Below, in pieces: positions 6,973-13,423 of a stretch of 14,398 bases of DNA. The DNA comes from JAAYBY01 sp964465385 (GTDB lineage Bacteria > Bacillota > Clostridia > Saccharofermentanales > UBA5734): the NCBI GenBank assembly GCA_964465385.1, contig CAYXIM010000048.1, positions 1-14,398 of the forward strand. Reading direction: 5' to 3'. Under the pieces are notes generated by a model. That model was not told the DNA's origin and did no database searches. It was given only the letters and a program-made list of their open reading frames with translations. Position 1 is the first letter of the stretch. Each line of letters begins with the position of its first letter. A program made the position numbers and the translations under genes.

Positions 6973-8739
6973 TTAGAGGCCTTCCAGATCAGGGTCCAGC
7001 TGCAGGGCCCGTTCCTGCCAGATCAGGACCTCGTCTTCCAGCCCCATGATCCGGTAGAGCAGGGCCTTGCCGTGGCAGGCGTCTGCGCTGTCTGGGTCAA
7101 TGAGCAGCGCCTGGTCGTAGCAGGCCAGGGCTTCGTCCAGCTGGACCTGCTGGGCCAGGGTGTTGCCGCGGCCCACCCAGGCTGTCACGTGGTCGGGCGC
7201 CAGCTGGATGGCTTCCGCAAAGGCCGCTTCCGCTTCTTCAAAGGCACTGGCGAAATAGAGGATGAGCCCCTTGTTGCACCAGGCGTCGGCGTAGTCCGGT
7301 GACAGGCGCAGGGCCTGGGAAACCAGGGCCAGGGCCTGGTCGTCCTGGCCGTTTAAATGCAGGCTGTAGGCCCATTCGTTGAGGGCAAAGGGGTTGTCAG
7401 GCTCCAGGCGGACCGCCCGTTCCAAGAGGCCGCCGGCCAGGTCATCTTCCTGGCGGCGCAGGGCCAAAAGGCCCAGGAGCACCGTGGCGTTGGCGTGTTC
7501 GGGGTCGTGTTTGAGGCTTTGCTTACAGGCCAGTTCGCAGTCATCCAGGTAGCTCAAGGAAAAGAGGATGTCAGCCACCTCATAGGCCAGGTCGGCGTCT
7601 TCAGGATACAGGCGGCGCAGGCGGGTCAGGCGGGCCAGGGCCTGCAGGTCGTGACCCAGCAAGGTCAAGACCTTGCCCTCGCCGCGCAGGGCGTCATAGG
7701 CCTGCGGGTCCAGGTCCAGGGCCTGACGAAAATCGACCAGGGCCTGCTGGTAGTCACCAGCTTGCAAGTGGACGAAGCCGCGGGCGACAAAGGCGTTGGG
7801 GTTGGCCGGGCCCAGCCGGCAGGCCATGTTGGCATCGGCCAGGGCCTCCTCCAGGCGGTCTTCTAAAAAGAGAACCGTCGACCGCAGGCAGTAAGCCACG
7901 TCGTCCTCGGGGAAATGTTCCAGCAAAAAGGTGCAGACCGCCAGGCTTTTGGTGTTGTCACCCAGGTCTTTAAGCAGACGCGCCTTGGTCAGCAAAAGCT
8001 CATAGCGGCCCGGCATCAGGTGCAGGGCCCGGTCCAGCCAGACCAGGGCTTCTGATTCCTGCTGGTTGCCCTCCAGGGCGAAGACCGCATCCAGGATGAA
8101 TTCAGCGCCGCTGCCGTATTCGCTGTTGGCCTGGCAGTGGTCGTACCAGTCGGTTGCGGCCGCCAGCACATCGGGGACAGATTGCTGCTGGCGGGCCCGG
8201 GCCAGGCGCAGCATGGTTTCCAGTCGCTTGAGGATGACATCGCTGATGCCTTCCTGGGCGGCCCGGACGGTGTCACGCCGGATGTCTTCTTGGACCTGCG
8301 GGCTCCAGCTGTCCAGGAGCGTGGTCAGGTAAAGGCGCAGGACCGGTGCCCAGCGAAAGGCCAGCCGCCGGTCCACAGCCTGTGAATCCTGGGCCCGGTC
8401 AGCCTGGTTGCGGTCGGCCAAGGCCTGCTGGCTGGCTTGGATCCAATCAGACAGGCGGGCGTAGGCCCGGCCGGCGTCTTCGCGCTCGGCCTGCAGCCAG
8501 AGGCTGGCCAGCTGGTGGCACCAGAGGCTGTCGTTTTTCTGGATGGCCTGCAAGTGGTCGGCGGCTTCTTCAAGCTCGCCGTGGACCAGGTGGCGCAGGA
8601 CAAAGACCGTCCGGTAGAGGCGGCCGGTCAGGCTGCCCGGATCGCCCGCAAAGGCAGGGATGGGCTGATCGGTCAAGAGGACATCAAGCAGCCGCTGTTC
8701 GTTGTGCAGCAGGTTGAGCCAGGGTTTTTGATGCTTCAT
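6973..8739 (-). CDS. Large tetratricopeptide-repeat (TPR) protein
   Basis: A 588-aa soluble protein with no signal peptide or membrane helix. Residues from about 215 to the C-terminus form about ten TPR-type repeats of 34 residues, with the usual small-residue and Pro positions. Examples are ALVDFRQALDLDPQAYDAL, ALALVSQALRLSPDYADAW, EAAFAEAIQLAPDHVTAW and ALACYDQALLIDPDSADAC. The first 210 residues are helical, more divergent and not clearly TPR; they may be a separate domain or worn repeats. TPR arrays are protein-interaction scaffolds, and the partner is not evident. It is the last gene of the RACE run, starting 16 nt after the hydrolase stop. The ribosome binding site is weak (GGAGA in the gap), suggesting translational coupling. 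The specific role is unknown. Confidence 0.85.
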   Translation of the reverse strand: MKHQKPWLNLLHNEQRLLDVLLTDQPIPAFAGDPGSLTGRLYRTVFVLRHLVHGELEEAADHLQAIQKNDSLWCHQLASLWLQAEREDAGRAYARLSDWIQASQQALADRNQADRAQDSQAVDRRLAFRWAPVLRLYLTTLLDSWSPQVQEDIRRDTVRAAQEGISDVILKRLETMLRLARARQQQSVPDVLAAATDWYDHCQANSEYGSGAEFILDAVFALEGNQQESEALVWLDRALHLMPGRYELLLTKARLLKDLGDNTKSLAVCTFLLEHFPEDDVAYCLRSTVLFLEDRLEEALADANMACRLGPANPNAFVARGFVHLQAGDYQQALVDFRQALDLDPQAYDALRGEGKVLTLLGHDLQALARLTRLRRLYPEDADLAYEVADILFSLSYLDDCELACKQSLKHDPEHANATVLLGLLALRRQEDDLAGGLLERAVRLEPDNPFALNEWAYSLHLNGQDDQALALVSQALRLSPDYADAWCNKGLILYFASAFEEAEAAFAEAIQLAPDHVTAWVGRGNTLAQQVQLDEALACYDQALLIDPDSADACHGKALLYRIMGLEDEVLIWQERALQLDPDLEGL

Positions 8740-8755
8740 GCAGGTGTCTCCGTTT

Positions 8756-9493
8756 TCAAAGCGTGTAAACGGCCATGAGCCGGGCCAGTTCAGCCTGGGG
8801 GCAAGCCGCCTGGGCTTCTGCCAGCAGCTCCTGGGGGTCGATGAGGGGCAGCAGGTGGGTCAAGACCAGGCGCTTGACACCGGCCGCCCGGGCCAGGTTG
8901 CCGCATTCCGCGGCCGTCAGGTGCATCATGACGGGTTTACGCAGGCGCTCCAGTGAGCCGGCATCCATGAGGGCCAGGTCGGCACCCTGCAGCAGGGGGC
9001 CCAGGGCCGGGGTGTCGATCGTGTCAGCGGTCAGGGCCAGTTTCCTGCCCCCCTCCTCGATGACCAGGCCGTAGGTTTCCACCGGGTGTTCCATGCGGTG
9101 GAAATGGACCGTCGCCCCGAAGAGGGGCAGTTGCATGCCGTCTGACAAGCTGGCAAAAATCAGCTTGCCTTCGCTTTGGCTTTGCAGGTGCTCCAGCTCG
9201 CGCTCCGGCGTCTTGGGAGCAAAAACCGGCAGTGAGGGGCAATCGATGCCGTTTTTCCGGCTCAGGTCGATGGCGTAGGTCAAGACGGGCAGGTCGCTGA
9301 TGTGGTCCTGGTGCAAATGGGTCAGGACCAGGGCATCCAGGCTTTCAACCGGGATCAGCTGGAAGAGGTTTTGCAAGACGCCGCTGCCGCAATCGATCAG
9401 GATGTGGCGGCCATTGACGGTCAAGAGGTAACCGGACGTGGGCACGCCGGGGGCCGGAAAGCCTCCCGCATAGCCCAACACAGTCAGTTGCAC
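8756..9493 (-). CDS. MBL-fold metallo-hydrolase, YhfI-like (RNase Z/beta-lactamase superfamily)
   Basis: A 245-aa zinc-dependent hydrolase of the metallo-beta-lactamase fold. Seen: LTVLGYAGGFPAPGVPTSGY at the N-terminus; LIDCGSGVL; the metal motif THLHQDH (His59, His61, Asp63, His64); a later HFHRMEHPVETYG block; LTADTIDTP, probably with the bridging Asp; and GVKRLVLTHLLP at the end. Length and order match the YhfI-like family of Firmicutes, whose substrate is not known. The open frame extends far upstream, but GTG 9493 is chosen because ACGAGG (9502-9507) lies 8 nt before it and MQLTVLG is a typical family start; the extension would run back into the formyl-THF ligase gene. It is third in the RACE run. 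Confidence 0.9.
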   Translation of the reverse strand: MQLTVLGYAGGFPAPGVPTSGYLLTVNGRHILIDCGSGVLQNLFQLIPVESLDALVLTHLHQDHISDLPVLTYAIDLSRKNGIDCPSLPVFAPKTPERELEHLQSQSEGKLIFASLSDGMQLPLFGATVHFHRMEHPVETYGLVIEEGGRKLALTADTIDTPALGPLLQGADLALMDAGSLERLRKPVMMHLTAAECGNLARAAGVKRLVLTHLLPLIDPQELLAEAQAACPQAELARLMAVYTL

Positions 9494-9501
9494 AGCCAAC
9501 A

Positions 9502-9507
9502 CCTCGT
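9502..9507 (-). promoter_or_regulatory. Ribosome binding site that decides the hydrolase start
   Basis: ACGAGG on the minus strand, 8 nt upstream of GTG 9493. It rules out the long N-terminal extension. Confidence 0.6.
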
Positions 9508-9526
9508 TTCTGTTTGATTTGCCCTG

Positions 9527-9555
9527 ATTGTACCGATAGCTGTGGCGGCGTGCAA
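9527..9555 (-). promoter_or_regulatory. Possible internal promoter for the hydrolase and TPR genes
   Basis: TTGCAC (9555-9550), 17-nt spacer, TACAAT (9532-9527) in the 64-bp gap before the hydrolase. Matches are three of six and five of six. It would allow the hydrolase and TPR genes to be expressed apart from the RACE gene. Weak evidence. Confidence 0.35.
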
Positions 9556-9557
9556 GC

Positions 9558-10145
9558 TCAATGCCTGCAAAGCAGCCAGCGGTCAGGCAGCAGGAGCAGG
9601 TCCATGGCCTGGTCGTGCGCATCTTGTGGGACAGCCGGGACCAGCTGGCAGCTGTGGGCCACGCCCACCCGCAAGACAGCCGGCGGCAGCTGGGGCAAAA
9701 AACGATCGTAATGGGCCATGCCCCAGCCCAGGCGGCCCCCCCGGCGGTCAAAGGCCAGGCCGGGCACCAGCACCAGGTCCAGGGGCGGCGGCTCAGCCAG
9801 GAGGCTGTCTGCTGGTGGCTCCGGCACCCCGAACACGCCCGGCCGCAAAAAGGAAGCGGCCGTGAGCCCCTGGGGCAAAAGAGCCAGGCGCAAGCCCTGG
9901 CGCGTCACGGCCGGAAAATACAAGCGGGCCGGCCAGGCCGTTAAGAAGCCGTGGCAGGCAGCCAGGTCCAGCTCACTGTGGATAGCCGCGTAGAGGGCCA
10001 CCGCCAAGGGCTTCTTGTCTGGCAGCCGGGCCGCCAGCAAGCCTTTGAGGGTCTCCACCACCGCCCGGGATGCCCTTTCTTGCTGGGCCGGGGTCAGGCG
10101 GTCACGCCGCAGGAGGCTGGCTTGTCTCAGGGCTTGTTTGTCCAC
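9558..10145 (-). CDS. 5-formyltetrahydrofolate cyclo-ligase (methenyl-THF synthetase)
   Basis: A 195-aa enzyme that uses ATP to turn 5-formyl-THF into 5,10-methenyl-THF, returning stored folate to the one-carbon pool. Seen: an N-terminal basic stretch (MDKQALRQASLLRRDRL) with the usual nucleotide-binding Lys; YAAIHSELDL near residue 52; and the signature DLVLVPGLAFDRRGGRLGWG followed by MAHYDRFLP (about 122-150). The family loop normally reads GYGGGYYDR; here it is GWGMAHYDR, so two loop positions differ. Length is normal for the family. GTG 10145 is used, with an AG-rich ribosome binding site (GAGGGGGGAG) inside the 11-nt gap after the RACE stop, indicating tight coupling. The gene is called ygfA or yqgN in model bacteria. 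Confidence 0.92.
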   Translation of the reverse strand: MDKQALRQASLLRRDRLTPAQQERASRAVVETLKGLLAARLPDKKPLAVALYAAIHSELDLAACHGFLTAWPARLYFPAVTRQGLRLALLPQGLTAASFLRPGVFGVPEPPADSLLAEPPPLDLVLVPGLAFDRRGGRLGWGMAHYDRFLPQLPPAVLRVGVAHSCQLVPAVPQDAHDQAMDLLLLPDRWLLCRH

Positions 10146-10156
10146 AGCTCCCCCCC

Positions 10157-11962
10157 TCAGCTTTGCTCAGGAAAGAGCATGGCGTCAATGTAGAGGTCGC
10201 TGAAGCGTGTTTGGGCCGACAGTTCCAGGTAGCGGACCCGGCCAGCGCTTTCAATGGCCTCGTAAAAGAGGGACTGCTGGATCAGGCAGGCCAGGGCCCC
10301 CATGCCGGCGGTGTTGCCGGCAAAGCGGATACGGCCGGCAAAGGCCTTGGGCAAGAGGCCGATGGCCAGGGCGTCAGCCACGACCAGGTGCTGGCCAAAG
10401 CCGCCGGCGATGATGACCTCATCCACCGCTTCCGTCTGCAGGCCGCTTGCTTCCAGCAGCAGCAGGATGCCGGCAGCCAGGGCCGCCTTGGCGTTTTGCA
10501 GTTCCCGGATGTCTTTCTGGCTCAGGTAGACAGGCCGACTCTGGTCTACCCGTCCTGACAAGCAGATGACCGGTCGGCCATCCAGCTGCTGAATGTGTTG
10601 GGACAGGCCGGCTGGTAAGCTGTCCGGCTGGTCGTTGATGCGGCCGGTTTCATCGATCAGGCCGGCGGACAAGCAGGCGGCAACCGCCGAGACCAGGCCC
10701 GAGCCACAGATGCCGGCGGGCTTCAAGGCGCCGTCTGCCTGGCCGATCACCGAAAAGGCCAGCTGGTCCTGGTCCAGCCACACCCGGTCGATGGCCCCCC
10801 GAACCCCACCCAGGCCACAGGCGATGTTGGCCGCTTCAAAGGCCGGGCCGGCCGCTGTGGAGCAGGCCACGGCAGCTTGACCGTTGACCAGCACCATCTC
10901 CCCGTTGGTGCCGATGTCCACCAGCAGGGCCGTCCCTGTTGTCTGGCGGGCCAGGCCGGTGGCAACCAGGCCGGCTGTGACATCGGCGCCCACATAAGCC
11001 GCGATGGCGGGCATGAGCTGGCAGACCGCCTGTGGCTGCAGGGGCAGGCCCAGCTGGCCCGCCGACACAGTCCTGGCGGACACACTGACCGGGATAAAAG
11101 GCGTCCGGGCGATGGCATCGGCTGGCAGGCCGGCCAACAGATGCATCATGACGGTGTTGCCGGTCAAGACCACCTGGCTGATGGCATCCAGGCCCTGGGA
11201 GCCGTCCAGGCCGGCACGCAGGGTCAGCCGTTGGGCCAGGCTGCCGATGGCCTCAGCCAGCAGCTGGCGCAGGCGCTGGGCCTGGCCCGCCATGGCTGCC
11301 TCGATGCGGCTGATGACGTCAGCGCCGTAGGCTTGCTGGGGGTTGATCAGGGCGTCAGATGCCAGCAGGGCCCCGCTGTTTAAGTCACACAGGTAGCCGG
11401 CCATGGTGGTGGTGCCGATGTCCACGGCCAGGCCCAGGGGGCTGGGAGCTTGGGCGGGCAGCAGGCGCAAGAGCGTGCGGGTGTCCAGGCGGGCTTCCAG
11501 GGTCAGCGCCTCTTGCCGGATCCAGTCGGGCAGCTGGGCCAGCAGCTGGAAGGGCACCTGCCAATCCCCCGCGTCAGCCAGCCGCTGCTCATCTGAGCGC
11601 TGGTCATCCAGGCTGGGCGGGGCCAGGCGGACGGTTTCCCGCACAACCAGGGGCGACAAGATCAGATCCGGCAGCTGGCCGTCGGTGGTGATCTGCGGCC
11701 GGTCAGCCTGGGGCACACGCACCACCAGCGGCTGGTCAGCCGCCAGGCCGGCACGCTGCCAGAGGGCGGCTTCAAGCACGGTCTGGCAGGCCAGCAGCGG
11801 CCCGATCCCCTCGATGGTGACCAGGCACTTGCCACAGGTTCCCTGGCCGCCGCAAGGGGCCGGGATCAAAATCTTGTGGTCCCGCAAAAGGGCCAGCAGG
11901 TTAGCCGGGCCGTCCAGGGACAAGAGGTGGTCTTGGTCGTTTTCAATCACAAGCAGCTGCAT
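10157..11962 (-). CDS. RACE-type ATP-dependent activator of corrinoid enzymes (2Fe-2S + ASKHA, DUF4445)
   Basis: A 601-aa iron-sulfur ATPase of the RamA/AcsV-like group, which reduces inactive Co(II) corrinoid proteins to Co(I). Domain order seen: an N-terminal plant-type ferredoxin with Cys37, Cys43, Cys46 and Cys59 (PCGGQGTCGKC, then LLACQ); a linker of about 110 residues; then an ASKHA ATPase with AVDIGTTTMAGYL (about 179-191), LTGNTVMMHLLAGL (about 266), LLVDIGTNGEMVLV (about 346-359), GICGSG and IIAGGFGQHL. Both phosphate-binding loops are intact. An open frame reaches ATG 11989, but ATG 11962 has CGGAGG 9 nt before it and starts the ferredoxin fold directly (MQLLVIEND). It is first in a run with formyl-THF ligase. 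No corrinoid protein or methyltransferase is visible, so the target is unknown. Confidence 0.92.
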   Translation of the reverse strand: MQLLVIENDQDHLLSLDGPANLLALLRDHKILIPAPCGGQGTCGKCLVTIEGIGPLLACQTVLEAALWQRAGLAADQPLVVRVPQADRPQITTDGQLPDLILSPLVVRETVRLAPPSLDDQRSDEQRLADAGDWQVPFQLLAQLPDWIRQEALTLEARLDTRTLLRLLPAQAPSPLGLAVDIGTTTMAGYLCDLNSGALLASDALINPQQAYGADVISRIEAAMAGQAQRLRQLLAEAIGSLAQRLTLRAGLDGSQGLDAISQVVLTGNTVMMHLLAGLPADAIARTPFIPVSVSARTVSAGQLGLPLQPQAVCQLMPAIAAYVGADVTAGLVATGLARQTTGTALLVDIGTNGEMVLVNGQAAVACSTAAGPAFEAANIACGLGGVRGAIDRVWLDQDQLAFSVIGQADGALKPAGICGSGLVSAVAACLSAGLIDETGRINDQPDSLPAGLSQHIQQLDGRPVICLSGRVDQSRPVYLSQKDIRELQNAKAALAAGILLLLEASGLQTEAVDEVIIAGGFGQHLVVADALAIGLLPKAFAGRIRFAGNTAGMGALACLIQQSLFYEAIESAGRVRYLELSAQTRFSDLYIDAMLFPEQS

Positions 11963-11971
11963 GGGCGTTGG

Positions 11972-11977
11972 CCTCCG
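11972..11977 (-). promoter_or_regulatory. Ribosome binding site that decides the RACE start
   Basis: CGGAGG on the minus strand, 9 nt upstream of ATG 11962. The upstream in-frame ATG at 11989 has no such site. Confidence 0.65.
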
Positions 11978-11989
11978 TCTTTTCCTCAT

Positions 11990-11998
11990 ATTTTAGCA
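11990..11998 (-). promoter_or_regulatory. Possible extended -10 promoter of the RACE run
   Basis: TGCTAAAAT on the minus strand, a TGn extension plus TAAAAT (11995-11990), just upstream of the RACE ribosome binding site. No good -35 is seen at the right distance, which extended -10 promoters can tolerate. If used, the upstream ATG at 11989 would lie at or before the transcript start, again favouring the 11962 start. Confidence 0.45.
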
Positions 11999-12020
11999 CG
12001 AAGCAAATGCGGCGACCAGC

Positions 12021-12030
12021 AAGCCGGCTT
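12021..12030. promoter_or_regulatory. 10-bp perfect palindrome in the divergent RACE/thioesterase gap
   Basis: AAGCCGGCTT is self-complementary. It lies about 25 nt upstream of the possible RACE -10 box, roughly where a -35 region or operator would sit. A second short palindrome, GTTCGAAC, lies at 12059-12066. Both could be chance in a GC-rich gap. Confidence 0.25.
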
Positions 12031-12080
12031 TCTTTTCCCTTTCGTACCCTGCATGACTGTTCGAACGGCCCTTTCTGGCG

Positions 12081-12086
12081 TAAGAT
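12081..12086 (+). promoter_or_regulatory. Possible -10 box of the thioesterase-sortase pair
   Basis: TAAGAT, 22 nt before the start codon and just ahead of the ribosome binding site. No convincing -35 was found 16-18 nt upstream. Low confidence. Confidence 0.25.
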
Positions 12087-12093
12087 GGTAGAA

Positions 12094-12099
12094 AGAAGG
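12094..12099 (+). promoter_or_regulatory. Ribosome binding site that decides the thioesterase start
   Basis: AGAAGG, 8 nt before GTG 12108. An earlier in-frame GTG at 12099 overlaps this site and so cannot be the start it serves. Confidence 0.6.
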
Positions 12100-12107
12100 T
12101 GATAACT

Positions 12108-12569
12108 GTGGAAACCACACATGTTCAAATTGTCATGGCCTCGCATGTGAACGGGGCCGGTCGCCTCTTTGGCGGCCAGCTGATGGAATGGATCGACGTC
12201 ACCGGTGCGGTGGCTGCCCGCCGCCACGCCAGGCACGACGTCACCCTGGCTGCTGTCGATGCCCTTGAATTCATCGCCCCCATTGAAATGAACGACACGG
12301 TCCTGCTGTCGGCCAGGATCACCTGGACGGGCAAGACCTCCCTGGAGGTCCGTGTCGACACCTTTGTGGAACACCTGTCCGGTGACCGCCAGCTGGCCAA
12401 CCAGGCCTACCTGGTTTTCGTGGCCATCGACCCCAAGGGCCGGCCGGTGACCATCCAGCCCTGGACGCCTGAAAGCCTGGCAGACAAACAGGAATGGCAG
12501 GCTGCCCAGGAACGGCGGACCCGGCGGCTGAGGCAGCGCGAGCTGCGCGAAGCAGACACAGGCAGGTAA
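12108..12569 (+). CDS. Hotdog-fold acyl-CoA thioesterase (YkhA/YciA-like)
   Basis: A 153-aa cytosolic enzyme expected to hydrolyse acyl-CoA to free acid and CoA. Seen: NGAGRLFGGQLMEWIDVTGA, the family signature, with the likely catalytic Asp30; VDALEFIAPI; the GKTSLEVRVDTFVE strand; and YLVFVAIDPKGRPV. These follow the usual YciA/YkhA order. The tail (residues about 130-153) is strongly charged, with many Arg, Gln and Glu, and probably helical. GTG 12108 is chosen over GTG 12099 because the ribosome binding site AGAAGG overlaps the latter. The sortase gene begins 4 nt after the stop, so the two are cotranscribed, although no functional link is obvious. Natural acyl chain length cannot be read from the sequence. 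Confidence 0.9.
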   Translation: METTHVQIVMASHVNGAGRLFGGQLMEWIDVTGAVAARRHARHDVTLAAVDALEFIAPIEMNDTVLLSARITWTGKTSLEVRVDTFVEHLSGDRQLANQAYLVFVAIDPKGRPVTIQPWTPESLADKQEWQAAQERRTRRLRQRELREADTGR

Positions 12570-12573
12570 GCTT

Positions 12574-13332
12574 ATGGACCCACACACACACACCCGTCCC
12601 ATCAACAAAAAGCGCAGGATCTTGTTGCGCCTGCTGGATGTCCTCATCGTCTCCTGCCTGGTGGTGGGCCTCTACCTGGTCCTGAACCCCCTCTTGCGCC
12701 ACTGGCAGCAGGACCGGCGAAGCGACGAGCTGATCGAAAACTTTGACCAGGGAGACGGCACCATCACCTTCAAGCCCAACGAGCTGGTGGTGGAAGGCGA
12801 GGCCATTGAATCGTTCTCAGATTTGGAGCCGGGCTTTGGCACCGACCCCGACCAGACCCGCGATCCCCTGCTGCTGGATGGCCCGGACGATACGCCCGAC
12901 CAGCAGGCGCCCATTGTGGTCAAAGCCATCGGAAAGATCCAGATTCCCGCCATTCAGGTCAACATGCCCATCGCTGAAGGCGCCAGCGTCTACAACCTGC
13001 GGGTGGCCATCGGCCGCTACTCGCCCAGCGCACCGCTGGGCCAGGCGGGCCAGTCAATTTTGTTTGGCCACCGCATGTACACCTACGGCCGCCATTTCAA
13101 CCGCCTGGGAGAAGTCGAAGTCGGCCACCAGGTGATCGTCGAGGACAAGGCCTTCCGCTACACCTACACCGTGGACCGCATCGACCGCGTGCTGCCCCAG
13201 GAGCTGCTGACCCACCTCTATGCGTCGGTCGAAGGCAGCCGCCTCATGCTGGTCACCTGTGACCCGGTCCGCGTCGCCTCCCACCGTCTGCTGGTCAGCG
13301 GCCAATTGACCCACACGGAAGCCATCGGCTGA
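12574..13332 (+). CDS. Membrane-anchored sortase (class D/E-like)
   Basis: A 252-aa cysteine transpeptidase that would join sorting-signal proteins to the cell wall or to each other outside the membrane. Seen: a basic N-terminus (KKRR), a membrane helix at about residues 17-40, an acidic linker of about 70 residues (50-115) rich in Asp and Glu, then the sortase beta-barrel. Catalytic residues: His166 (LFGHRMYTYGRHFNRL), Cys229 (LMLVTCDP) and Arg238 (ASHRLLVSG). The VTC-x-P context and single N-terminal helix fit class D or E better than A, B or C; this is inferred. It follows the thioesterase by 4 nt, with only a weak AGG 7 nt before ATG. No LPXTG-type substrate or pilin gene is nearby, so it is likely a housekeeping type. 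A (CA)6 tract follows the start codon. Confidence 0.93.
   Translation: MDPHTHTRPINKKRRILLRLLDVLIVSCLVVGLYLVLNPLLRHWQQDRRSDELIENFDQGDGTITFKPNELVVEGEAIESFSDLEPGFGTDPDQTRDPLLLDGPDDTPDQQAPIVVKAIGKIQIPAIQVNMPIAEGASVYNLRVAIGRYSPSAPLGQAGQSILFGHRMYTYGRHFNRLGEVEVGHQVIVEDKAFRYTYTVDRIDRVLPQELLTHLYASVEGSRLMLVTCDPVRVASHRLLVSGQLTHTEAIG
12581..12592 (+). repeat. (CA)6 dinucleotide tract in the sortase 5' end
   Basis: Six CA units lie in codons 3-7 of the sortase, coding Pro-His-Thr-His-Thr. A change in copy number not divisible by three would shift the frame. Confidence 0.8.
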
Positions 13333-13366
13333 CTCCCCCAAGCGGGAAAAAACGTTCGCCCCACAA

Positions 13367-13397
13367 AACACGCGGCCCCCACCGGGAGCCGCGTGTT
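13367..13397. terminator. Strong bidirectional terminator between sortase and fba
   Basis: AACACGCGGC (13367-13376) pairs perfectly over 10 bp with GCCGCGTGTT (13388-13397), and three more inner CCC/GGG pairs are possible. On the minus strand (end of fba) it runs into TTTTG. On the plus strand (end of sortase) it is followed by the T-rich TTGTCTGTGTCT. Its place between convergent stops fits termination of both. Confidence 0.8.
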
Positions 13398-13423
13398 GTC
13401 TGTGTCTATGAGATCAGGCCAGG

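Noticed and set aside
9494..9751. 86-residue N-terminal extension of the metallo-hydrolase
   Set aside because: The extension overlaps the end of the formyl-THF ligase gene, has Trp/Cys-rich shadow composition and no ribosome binding site. GTG 9493 fits the family start.
11943..12647. 234-aa minus-strand frame across the thioesterase gene
   Set aside because: Antisense to a gene with a clear hotdog thioesterase signature; no conserved content recognised.
12574..13332. Pilus or sorting-substrate cluster around the sortase
   Set aside because: Neighbours are a thioesterase and an aldolase. No LPXTG-type motif followed by a membrane tail was seen in any real gene of the window.
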